From Hymenobacter daecheongensis DSM 21074 (GTDB taxonomy: Bacteria > Bacteroidota > Bacteroidia > Cytophagales > Hymenobacteraceae), in assembly GCF_900141805.1 (NCBI RefSeq), contig NZ_FQYN01000002.1:248001-312000 (forward strand): DNA of 64,000 nucleotides, in the 5' to 3' direction. Positions within the stretch are counted from its first letter, which is position 1. Every line of letters begins with the position of its first letter. The notes under the pieces are model-generated. The model did not search any database, had not been told where the DNA came from, and saw nothing but the letters and a program-made list of their open reading frames with translations. The translations under genes and the position numbers were made by a program. Below are positions 40,844-48,252 of the stretch, piece after piece.

Positions 40844-41274
40844 GGGGAGGAAGGCCGGGCTTTTTTCGTTGCCCACTACTGGTGAATATTCTGGCACACT
40901 CGCCTGACGGCTGCTGATGGGCAGAATCAAGTGGGAAGGCAACGCGGACCGGGCAGCAGGGCACCCCGCGGGCGGCTGGCCTTTGGGGCCAATACTGTTC
41001 AGTTAACGCTTGGCAAGGTAAGTAGTTCAAACTCGGCAGTGGATCTGCCCAGGTAATCCGGGCTGTCGGGCCGAAGAAGGCGGAGCTGCCTCGGTTTTGG
41101 GCCTGCTGCCTTCCTTGCATTGGCTGTTGCCGAAAGCTAAACCTGCTCGCAAAAACAGCCTTAGCCGCTCACAAACTCGCCCGCCATAGCCGCAAATTCG
41201 CTAACAAGCAAGCGAACGAACCTCGGCCGGCTCGCTGTATCTTTACTTGATTAGAGTATCCAAAGCCCGCCGCC
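40844..41274. other. 431-bp gap before dnaE
   Basis: Contains the structured-RNA candidate at 41084-41138 and an additional hairpin GGCAG-TGGAT-CTGCC (41035-41049). No protein-like frame is evident. The dnaE promoter is probably near TATCTTTA (41238-41245, one mismatch to TAnnTTTG). Confidence 0.4.
41084..41138 (-). ncRNA. Candidate structured RNA with SRP-like GGAAGG-N-AGCAG segment
   Basis: On the minus strand this reads as a long hairpin: AGCTTTCGG pairs with CCGAGG-CA-GCT, GCC with GGC, and TGC with GCA, with an apical AAGGAAG and symmetrical internal loops. The 3' side GGAAGGCAGCAGGC matches the conserved half of SRP RNA domain IV, but the 5' side (GCCAATGCAA) does not give the usual GUCAGG-CC pattern. 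A weak -7-like TAGCTTTC overlaps. A second, mutually exclusive fold pairs 40988-40995 with 41117-41124. SRP 4.5S RNA is the leading guess. Confidence 0.35.
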
Positions 41275-44200
41275 ATGCCCGTCTTCTCGCACCTGCACTC
41301 CCACACCCAATATTCTCTGCTCGATGGTCAGGCCAGCATTTCGGCCCTGATGAAAAAGGCCCAGGCCGACGGCATGCCGGCCGTGGCCCTCACCGACCAC
41401 GGCAACATGTTCGGGGCGTTCAACTTTGTGGCCGAAGCCAACAAGTACAACGTGAAGCCCATCGTGGGCTGCGAGTTCTACATGGTGGAAGACCGCCACA
41501 AAAAAACCTTCAGCCGCGAGAAGGGCGAGCGGGACAAGCGCTACCACCAACTGCTGCTGGCCAAGGACCAGGCCGGCTACCACAACCTGAGCAAGCTCTG
41601 CTCCATGAGCTTTATCGAGGGCGTGTACAGCAAGTTCCCGCGCATCGATAAGGAGATTCTGCTCAAGTACCACAAAGGCCTGATTGCCACCAGCTGCTGC
41701 ATCGGCGCCGAGATTCCGCAGGCCATTCTGTTTGAGAGTGAGGCCAAGGCCGAGGAGCTGCTGAAGTGGTGGCTCGACGTGTTCGAGGACGACTACTACA
41801 TCGAAATTCAGCGCCACGGGCTGATGAACTTCGACGGCACCGGCAAAAGCCAGGAAGACGTCAACCAAGTGCTGCTGGGTTTGGCGAAGAAGTACAACGT
41901 CAAGGTCATCTGCACCAACGACTCGCACTATGTCGAGCAGACCGACTTCGCACCGCACGATATTCTGCTGTGCGTGAACACCGGCGAAGAGCACAGCATC
42001 CCGGTCGGCGACTTCCAGACGCAGTATTTCCGCCTGATTTCCCAGGACAACAAGGTTCACTACGACCACCTCGACAACCTGCGCCACCTCTCCAGCCAGG
42101 ATTCGGTTATCCGCCGCCAGCTCCAGCGCATCGACGAGGAAGCCCAGGCCCCCAAGCCGCGCGCCCGCTTCGGCTTCGCCAACGACCAGTTCTACTTCAA
42201 GAACCAGGCGGAGATGAACGCGCTGTTCAGCGACGTGCCGGAAAGCGTGGACAACACCAACGAAATCGTTGATAAAATCACGCCGCCGGTGCTGCAGCGC
42301 GACATTCTGCTGCCCAACTTCCCGCTGCCCCCCGAACACCCCACCGCCGACGCCTTTCTGCGCCACCTCACGTTCAAGGGCGCCTTCGAAGGCCCGAAAG
42401 CGCGCTACTCCGAGCGCACACCCGAAATCGAAGAGCGCCTGGACTACGAGCTGCGCGTGATTGAGACCATGGGCTTCGCTGGCTACTTCCTCATCACCCA
42501 GGACTTCATCAACCACGGCCGCAACATCGGCGTGGCCGTGGGGCCGGGCCGGGGCTCGGCCGCCGGCTCGGCCGTGGCCTACTGCATCGGCATCACCAAC
42601 ATCGACCCGATTAAGTACAGTCTGCTGTTCGAGCGTTTCCTGAACCCGGAGCGCGTGTCCATGCCCGATATCGACATTGACTTCGACGACGTGAACCGCC
42701 AGCGCGTGATTGACTACGTGGTGGACAAATACGGCAAAACCCAGGTGGCCCAGATTATCACCTTCGGTACCATGGCCGCCAAATCCAGCATCAAGGACGT
42801 TTCCCGGGCTATGGAGCTGCCGCTGCCCGTCGCCAACGACCTGGTGAAAATGGTGCCCGACCAGGTGGGCACCACACTACAGAAGGCCTTTGCCGAAAAC
42901 CAGGAGTTGGATATGATCCGGCGCGACGACGCGCCCGACAACCTGCGCGGCCAGATTCTGCGTCTCGCTGAGAAGCTGGAAGGCTCGGTGCGCAACACCG
43001 GCATCCACGCCGCCGGCGTCATCATCGCCCCCGACGACATCACCAAGTACATTCCCGTCTCCACGTCCAAAGACTCGGACCTGCTTATCACGCAGTTCGA
43101 CGGCAAGGTGATTGAGAGTGCCGGCATGCTGAAGATGGACTTTCTGGGCCTCAAAACCCTGACCATCATTGTCGATGCCATCAACCTGATTGAGCGCAAC
43201 CACGGCGTCAAAATCGACATCGACGAGATTCCGATTGACGACCAGAAAACCTACGAGCTGTACCAGCGCGGCGACACCATCGGCACGTTCCAGTTCGAGA
43301 GCGAGGGCATGCGCATGTACCTCAAGGACCTCAAGCCCACCAACATCGAGGACCTGATTGCCATGAACGCCCTCTACCGGCCGGGCCCGATGCAGTTCAT
43401 CCCGAACTTCATCAACCGCAAGCACGGCCGCGAAACCGTGGACTACCCCCACGAGCTGCTCGAACCCATCCTGAACTACTCCCAGGGCATCATGGTGTAC
43501 CAGGAGCAGATCATGCAGACGGCCCAGATCCTGGCCGGCTACTCGCTCGGCGGCGCCGACTTGCTGCGCCGGGCCATGGGCAAAAAGGACATGAAGAAGA
43601 TGGCTCTGGAGCGGGAGAAGTTCTGCGCGGGCGCCGAGAAGCTGCACGGCATCAAGGCCAAAAAGGCCAACGAGGTGTTCGACGTGATGGAGAAGTTTGC
43701 GGCCTACGGTTTCAACCGCTCCCACTCCGCCGCCTACTCGGTGGTGGCCTACCAGACCGGCTACCTCAAGGCCCACTACCCCGCCGAATACATGGCCGCC
43801 GTGCTCACCAACAACATGGGCGACATCAAGAAGGTGACCTTCTTCATTGAGGAAGCCCGCAAGCAGGGCGTAGCCGTGCTCGGGCCCGATGTCAACGAAT
43901 CCATCCTGAAGTTCAACGTGAACAGCCAGGGCCAGATTCGTTTCGGGATGGCGGCCGTGAAGGGTGCGGGCGAGGCGGCCGTGGAGGAAATCGTGACGGA
44001 GCGCGACAAAAACGGGCCCTACGGCGACATCTTCGACTTCTCGCGCCGCGTGAACCTGCGGGCCGTGAACAAGAAAACCTTCGAGAGCATGGCCCAGGCC
44101 GGCGCCTTCGACTCGTTTGAGCGCTACCACCGCCGCCAGTTCATCGAAGCCCCCACCGGCGACCAGAACGTCATCGAGAAGGCCATGAAAGTGGGCCAGC

Positions 44201-44958
44201 AGCACCAGGCGGCCAAGGAATCGGCGCAGCAGAGCCTCTTCGGCGGGGGCGGCGGCGAAATGGCCATCCCAATGCCCAAAATCCAGGACATGGAACCCTG
44301 GAGCCCTACCGAGAAGCTGCGCCGCGAAAAGGAAGTGGTTGGCTTCTACCTCTCCGGCCACCCCTTGGACGACTTCAAGCTGGAAATCGACTCCTACTGC
44401 ACCTGCGGCCTCGACAAAATTGAGAGCTACAAAAACCGCGACATTACGGTGGCCGGCCTGATTTCCAACGTGCTGTTCAAGACCACCAAAACCGGCCAGC
44501 CCTTCGTGAGCTTCAACGTGGAAGACTACGAAAGCAGCCTCAACCTGGCGTTGTTCCGCGACGACTACTCTAAGTTCTCGGCCCTCATCAACCCGCGCAA
44601 CTACGACAAGGAGCAGGTGCCGCCCATGTTCATCCGCGGCAAGTACGCCCAGCGCTTCCGCGACTCCGACCAGTTCGAGTTCAAAATCATGACCATGGAG
44701 CCGCTCTTCAACGTGGCCGAAAAGCTCGCCAACGGCGTGCGCGTGCAGCTAGACCTGCGCACCATCACGGAACCCTTCATGGACCGCTTCATGGAAGCCG
44801 TGGAAGGCTGCGCGGGCTCCAAAAAGCTGGAAATCAAGTTTGCCGAGCCCCACGAGCACCTGGCCGTCGATACCTACTCGCGCCGCTACCGCATCGAGCC
44901 CAAGGAGTTCATCCGCAAGATGCGCGAGATGGAAATCGACGCTTGCCAGTTGATTTGA
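41275..44958 (+). CDS. dnaE: DNA polymerase III subunit alpha
   Basis: The replicative C-family polymerase, 1227 residues. The PHP domain starts at the N-terminus (SHLHSHTQYSLLDGQ, about 4-18; LTDHGNMFG). The palm contains RGSAAGSAVAYC (about 427-438) and the catalytic aspartates in PDIDIDFDD (465-473). FNRSHSAAYSVVAYQTGYLKAHYPAEYMA is in the finger/tau region, the helix-hairpin-helix follows, and the OB-fold has VAGLISNVLFKTTKTGQPFVSFNVEDY (about 1060-1085). It is the essential core of the replisome. All signature residues are present. Confidence 0.99.
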   Translation: MPVFSHLHSHTQYSLLDGQASISALMKKAQADGMPAVALTDHGNMFGAFNFVAEANKYNVKPIVGCEFYMVEDRHKKTFSREKGERDKRYHQLLLAKDQAGYHNLSKLCSMSFIEGVYSKFPRIDKEILLKYHKGLIATSCCIGAEIPQAILFESEAKAEELLKWWLDVFEDDYYIEIQRHGLMNFDGTGKSQEDVNQVLLGLAKKYNVKVICTNDSHYVEQTDFAPHDILLCVNTGEEHSIPVGDFQTQYFRLISQDNKVHYDHLDNLRHLSSQDSVIRRQLQRIDEEAQAPKPRARFGFANDQFYFKNQAEMNALFSDVPESVDNTNEIVDKITPPVLQRDILLPNFPLPPEHPTADAFLRHLTFKGAFEGPKARYSERTPEIEERLDYELRVIETMGFAGYFLITQDFINHGRNIGVAVGPGRGSAAGSAVAYCIGITNIDPIKYSLLFERFLNPERVSMPDIDIDFDDVNRQRVIDYVVDKYGKTQVAQIITFGTMAAKSSIKDVSRAMELPLPVANDLVKMVPDQVGTTLQKAFAENQELDMIRRDDAPDNLRGQILRLAEKLEGSVRNTGIHAAGVIIAPDDITKYIPVSTSKDSDLLITQFDGKVIESAGMLKMDFLGLKTLTIIVDAINLIERNHGVKIDIDEIPIDDQKTYELYQRGDTIGTFQFESEGMRMYLKDLKPTNIEDLIAMNALYRPGPMQFIPNFINRKHGRETVDYPHELLEPILNYSQGIMVYQEQIMQTAQILAGYSLGGADLLRRAMGKKDMKKMALEREKFCAGAEKLHGIKAKKANEVFDVMEKFAAYGFNRSHSAAYSVVAYQTGYLKAHYPAEYMAAVLTNNMGDIKKVTFFIEEARKQGVAVLGPDVNESILKFNVNSQGQIRFGMAAVKGAGEAAVEEIVTERDKNGPYGDIFDFSRRVNLRAVNKKTFESMAQAGAFDSFERYHRRQFIEAPTGDQNVIEKAMKVGQQHQAAKESAQQSLFGGGGGEMAIPMPKIQDMEPWSPTEKLRREKEVVGFYLSGHPLDDFKLEIDSYCTCGLDKIESYKNRDITVAGLISNVLFKTTKTGQPFVSFNVEDYESSLNLALFRDDYSKFSALINPRNYDKEQVPPMFIRGKYAQRFRDSDQFEFKIMTMEPLFNVAEKLANGVRVQLDLRTITEPFMDRFMEAVEGCAGSKKLEIKFAEPHEHLAVDTYSRRYRIEPKEFIRKMREMEIDACQLI

Positions 44959-45229
44959 TTCGGTGGCAATAGGCTATCATTTCGTGCTTGCCGAAGAAGC
45001 TCACGGGCTGATGCCACAGATTCTTTCGCGTACAAGCGGAGGTTTTGCGGCATCCGCTTTCAACTACAACTGAGCTAGATGGGCTCACAGTGCGGTTCTG
45101 GTCCCACTTCTGCCACTCTGTCCTGAATGAACTTTCCGGCCCGCGTCTTGTTGAACTCGCAATCTGCTACCTTGCGGCCCCGATGCACGTAAGTGAACGG
45201 ATAACTCAACAAACAAACCCCCTACTGTT

Positions 45230-45559
45230 ATGGGACACAAAGCCATCGAAATTACCGATGCCAATTTCGACCAGATCATCAATTCCGATAAGCCCGTGCT
45301 CGTGGATTTCTGGGCCGAATGGTGCGGCCCGTGCCGCATGGTGGGTCCGGTAGTAGAAGAGCTGGCCGGCGAATACGAAGGCCGCGTCGTTATCGGCAAA
45401 GTGGATGTGGACTCCAACCCGCAGACCTCCGCCAAGTTTGGCATCCGCAGCATTCCTACGCTGCTCGTGTTCAAGAATGGCCAAGTGGTTGATAAGCAGG
45501 TAGGTGCCGTACCCAAGCACGTACTGGCCCAGAAGCTCGACGCTCAGGTAACAGCTTAG
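45230..45559 (+). CDS. trxA: Thioredoxin
   Basis: A 109-residue cytosolic thiol-disulfide carrier that donates electrons to ribonucleotide reductase, peroxiredoxins and others. The active site WCGPC is at residues 31-35, in [24 protein letters not shown]. The cis-proline is in [14 protein letters not shown]. The length is exactly that of canonical thioredoxin. A clear terminator follows at 45578-45614. The 270-base gap to dnaE upstream shows no gene. Confidence 0.97.
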   Translation: MGHKAIEITDANFDQIINSDKPVLVDFWAEWCGPCRMVGPVVEELAGEYEGRVVIGKVDVDSNPQTSAKFGIRSIPTLLVFKNGQVVDKQVGAVPKHVLAQKLDAQVTA

Positions 45560-45577
45560 CTTGCCGCATAAAATTTC

Positions 45578-45614
45578 AAAAAGCCCCGCTCTTTCAGCAA
45601 GAGCGGGGCTTTTT
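45578..45614. terminator. Bidirectional terminator after trxA
   Basis: AAAAAGCCCCGCTC-TTTCAGCAA-GAGCGGGGCTTTTT, between convergent trxA and the small secreted-protein gene. Confidence 0.92.
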
Positions 45615-45648
45615 GGTGTGCGGTAAAATCGGCCAGAGGCCATCTTTG

Positions 45649-45960
45649 CTACCGGATTTTGCGGGTCTGACCGTCGTGTTTCTGGCGGTAGAGCACCCGG
45701 TCGGCCTGCTTTTCTTCGTGGCGCACCACACGGCGCTCGGCGGGGGTTACTACGCCATCGGCGCGGGCGGCCTGGCGGGCGTGGCGGGCATCGGCCTGCT
45801 GTGCCTGGGCACGAGCCGCCTCGGCACGGGTGAGTTGGCCGGAGCGCACCCCCTGCCGGATGCGGGCCTGGTCATTAGCGCGGGGCGCGACTTGGGAAAA
45901 CGCGGCGGTGCTGGCCAGCAGGCTCAGCGCGGCGGCGCAGGCAAACAGGGAAGTTTTCAT
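45649..45960 (-). CDS. Small secreted protein, charged repeat-like
   Basis: A 103-residue exported protein with signal peptide (ending AFSQ, about 23). The mature part is helical and charged: RIRQGVRSGQLTRAEAARAQAQQADARHARQAARADGVVTPAERRVVRHEEKQADRVLYRQKH. The pattern 'SGQLT..EA..L' and 'ADG.VTPAER' resembles small Bacteroidota proteins with EF-hand-like or helical-hairpin repeats; the function is unknown. Confidence 0.75.
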   Translation of the reverse strand: MKTSLFACAAALSLLASTAAFSQVAPRANDQARIRQGVRSGQLTRAEAARAQAQQADARHARQAARADGVVTPAERRVVRHEEKQADRVLYRQKHDGQTRKIR

Positions 45961-46055
45961 GGGACTGGGGAAAATGGGTTGGACCTATTTTCCTCTTGGA
46001 GCGCACCAACGGCCCAAGGTTTAATCAGCGGAACAGAACGACACGGCAAACAGGC

Positions 46056-47018
46056 TCAGTACGTTTCGTCCGGGTTGCCGGCGCGGGCCTCGGAGGGCGG
46101 CGTCTGGGTGGCTTTCACGCCGCCGAAAAGCTTGAAATTGGGCGCAAACATGATGGGCAGCGTGTAGGTCATGGCCGTGGGCACGTTGTATTCGCGGCCC
46201 GGCCGGAACGCCGGCAACGAGCCCACCACCCGCCGCGCCTCCGTATCCACCTCCGCCGATACGCCCCGCACTACGCGCACCTGCCCCACCCGGCCATCTT
46301 CGCCCACCGTGTACGACACGTACACCTTGCCCGTGATATTCTTGCGGCGGGCCGCTTTCGGATACACCGTGCTGCGGGCCAGATACTGAAGCAGTGCCGC
46401 TTCGCCGCCCGGAAACTGCGCCGCCAGCCGTCGGTGCGGCAGCCCTTTGTAGAGCGTACCGTCGGTGTTGAAGAACGTGACGCCCAGACTGCGGCCCCGG
46501 TCGAGGTGCTCGATGGCGCTGGCTTGGCCCGTGTCGTAGTAATAGCGCCATTCGCCATGCTGCTGGCCGGCTATGTAGTCGCCGCGGGAGCGTTTCTGAC
46601 CGTTGCGGTGCACGCTGAGCCAGCGGCCCACGCGCTGCCCGTCGGCATATTCGCCGCGCTGGCTTACGTGCCCATCCTCATACCACGACACATATACCCC
46701 ATCAGCCTCATCATCCTGATAATGCACCTGACCGGCCTTGGCTCCATTCGGGTGATACCAGGTCAGCATTCCGTTGCGCACGGCCGGCTCGATGGAAGAA
46801 AGCGTGCCGCGCAGCAGCAGCGTGCCCGCGAGTGAATACTCGCGCATGGCGTAGCCGCTTTCGCCTTTGCGCTCTATCAGGCGGTAGTGCGTGGCGCTGT
46901 CGGGCACAGTTTCCTCGTCGTGCGCATTCAGGTAGACCGCGGGCATGGTCTGGCCGTGCGCGGCCGTCGCCAGAGCCAGAGCCAGAAAAACGCAGAGCAC
47001 AACAAGACATGCTTTCAT
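46056..47018 (-). CDS. MORN-repeat protein with TonB C-terminal domain
   Basis: A 320-residue exported protein. A signal peptide (ending AAHGQ, about 23) is followed by several MORN-like beta repeats (GMLTWYHPNGAKAGQVHYQDDEADGVYVSWYEDGHVSQRGEYADGQRVGRW and continuing, about 82-185), then a TonB C-terminal domain (GKVYVSYTVGEDGRVGQVRVVRGVSAEVDTEARRVVGSLPAFRPG, about 228-272). There is no TonB-type membrane anchor or proline-rich spacer, so it is probably periplasmic rather than a classic energy transducer. Function unknown. Confidence 0.85.
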   Translation of the reverse strand: MKACLVVLCVFLALALATAAHGQTMPAVYLNAHDEETVPDSATHYRLIERKGESGYAMREYSLAGTLLLRGTLSSIEPAVRNGMLTWYHPNGAKAGQVHYQDDEADGVYVSWYEDGHVSQRGEYADGQRVGRWLSVHRNGQKRSRGDYIAGQQHGEWRYYYDTGQASAIEHLDRGRSLGVTFFNTDGTLYKGLPHRRLAAQFPGGEAALLQYLARSTVYPKAARRKNITGKVYVSYTVGEDGRVGQVRVVRGVSAEVDTEARRVVGSLPAFRPGREYNVPTAMTYTLPIMFAPNFKLFGGVKATQTPPSEARAGNPDETY

Positions 47019-47220
47019 AGGACGCTGGGCAAATAGGAGTCAGTCTAGGAAAGATACTGAATTACCTACCTCCAGACAATACTATGCCCGGTCGTTGGCC
47101 TAAAAATACCATATCCCCCGCGTCACCCTCTATGCACCGCCAAGACCAGCGCAACGAAAAACGACTCTCCCGCGGCGCGAAAAAGTCGTTTTGGCAGACT
47201 CCACAAAGCTGCGGGCGCGG

Positions 47221-47685
47221 CTAATCCAGCTGAATCGGGCGGTTCAGGGTTTCTTCCAGCGAGATGAGCGTTTCGGTGCGCTCGATGCCTTCAATGAGCT
47301 GCACGCGGTGATAAAGCACGTCGCGCAGGTGCTGGGTGTCGCGGCACACGAGCTGCGCGAACACGCCATAGGCCCCGGTAGTGAAATGAATGCTGACCAC
47401 CTCCGGTATTTCGCGCAGCTGATCGGCCACGCTCTTATACACCGAGCTTTTGAGCAGGTAGATTCCCAGAAAAGCGCTGACCCCGTAGCCCAGCTTCGGG
47501 TAGTCCATCTTGAGCGTAGCGCCTTTCACGATGCCTAGCTCCTCCAGCCGGGCCATGCGCACGTGTACTGTACCGCCCGAAACATTCACTTTTCGCGCTA
47601 CTTCCGTGTACGGAATCTTGGCGTCCTCTATCAGAAGGGCCAGTATTTTCCGGTCGGTGTCATCAAGTTCGTAATTCCGAGCCAT
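47221..47685 (-). CDS. Lrp/AsnC family transcriptional regulator
   Basis: A 154-residue regulator with the N-terminal helix-turn-helix (LDDTDRKILALLIEDAKIPYTEVARKVNVSGGTVHVRMARLEELGIVKG, residues 7-55) and a RAM ligand-binding domain (SAFLGIYLLKSSVYKSVADQLREIPEVVSIHFTTGAYGVFAQLVCRDTQHLRDVLYHRVQLIEGIERTETLISLEE). It probably controls amino-acid metabolism genes. The divergent side across 47686-47835 leads into the tRNA-like RNA locus, so regulation of that locus by this protein is a possibility but not shown. Confidence 0.95.
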   Translation of the reverse strand: MARNYELDDTDRKILALLIEDAKIPYTEVARKVNVSGGTVHVRMARLEELGIVKGATLKMDYPKLGYGVSAFLGIYLLKSSVYKSVADQLREIPEVVSIHFTTGAYGVFAQLVCRDTQHLRDVLYHRVQLIEGIERTETLISLEETLNRPIQLD

Positions 47686-47794
47686 TTTGAAGTACTTGAA
47701 TTGCCTATATTAAAACAATAGGCCTATTGAATTAAAAAGAATGTAAATTTTACTACAAATATCTGAAGATATTTTATTACTTCAGCCTGTATGC

Positions 47795-47802
47795 TACATT
47801 TG
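47795..47802 (+). promoter_or_regulatory. Bacteroidota -7 box (TACATTTG) upstream of the tRNA-like RNA
   Basis: A perfect TAnnTTTG match on the plus strand, 34 bases upstream of the tRNA-like cloverleaf. A T-rich stretch (TTTTATT, 47772-47778) is about where a -33 element would be. It predicts transcription start near 47809. Confidence 0.5.
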
Positions 47803-47835
47803 TCATAATCCTATGCAACCGGTATGGGACTACCT

Positions 47836-47950
47836 TGTAGGATGATGGAACTGGCAGACATACCCTCCTCTCTCGAGGGTGGTGATTCGGGAGAAACTGG
47901 TCCGGCGGCCGGCTAACTGCACCGTGAAGGTTCGAACCCTTCTTCTACAG
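47836..47950 (+). tRNA. tRNA-like RNA with class-II cloverleaf, long variable arm, CTC in the anticodon position
   Basis: All parts of a cloverleaf are present. Acceptor stem TGTAGGA/TTCTACA (one G-T pair), linker TG, D arm ATG-GAACTGGCAGA-CAT like tRNA-Leu, anticodon stem CCCTC/GAGGG with 7-base loop CTCTCTC, T arm GAAGG-TTCGAAC-CCTTC, discriminator G. The variable region is 46 nt (normal class II 12-20) with stem GGTG/CACC and an inner CTGGTC/GGCCGG hairpin. Loop position 37 is T where nearly all tRNAs have a purine, base 1 is T, no CCA is encoded. It is thus probably not an ordinary decoding tRNA. Total 115 nt. Confidence 0.55.
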
Positions 47951-47982
47951 CTTTGGATGGATAATGTGAGGAGGGGAAAACG

Positions 47983-48085
47983 GGAACGTATCTGGGTGGG
48001 TACGTTCTTATTGCTGAGCGACTGTATCTGGGTGGGTACAGTCCTTCTATAAGAGGCTGCATCTGGGTGGGTGCAGCCTTTTTTT
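47983..48085 (+). ncRNA. Three hairpins with identical TCTGGGTGGG loops, ending in T7
   Basis: Hairpin 1: GAACGTA-loop-TACGTTC (47984-48007). Hairpin 2: GACTGTA-loop-TACAGTC (48020-48043). Hairpin 3: GGCTGCA-loop-TGCAGCC (48055-48078), followed by seven T (48079-48085). The three loops are the same 10 bases, TCTGGGTGGG, while stems differ with compensating changes on both sides, showing selection on the RNA structure. The last is a good intrinsic terminator in plus orientation. It begins 33 bases after the tRNA-like RNA, probably on the same transcript. I know no RNA family of this description. Confidence 0.6.
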
Positions 48086-48252
48086 GGGTCTTGGTCAGGA
48101 TACTGCATAGGGAATCTTCACTCGCCCGCTTCTGGCTTCCAGCGCTAATTTTGCGCAAAGAACGCCAATTCCGGCCAGTAATTGCAGGCCCGGTCACAAA
48201 TCGTTGTGCGGCCGGTGGGTGCCTGGCTTGCTCGTTAGGGCCTTGAAACGTG

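Noticed and set aside
42877..44361. A 494-codon open frame antisense to dnaE, along with others at 41251-42516.
   Set aside because: Shadow frames of a clearly conserved essential gene.
47836..47950. Interpretation as a normal tRNA-Leu or tRNA-Ser gene.
   Set aside because: D arm and T arm fit, but CTC is not a Leu or Ser anticodon, position 37 is a pyrimidine, and the 46-nt variable region is far too long. The feature is kept as a tRNA-like RNA instead.
47830..48197. Two minus-strand open frames overlapping the tRNA-like and hairpin locus.
   Set aside because: Their translations are rich in Arg, Ser and Pro and contain repeats only because of the three hairpins. The plus-strand RNA structure explains the sequence better.
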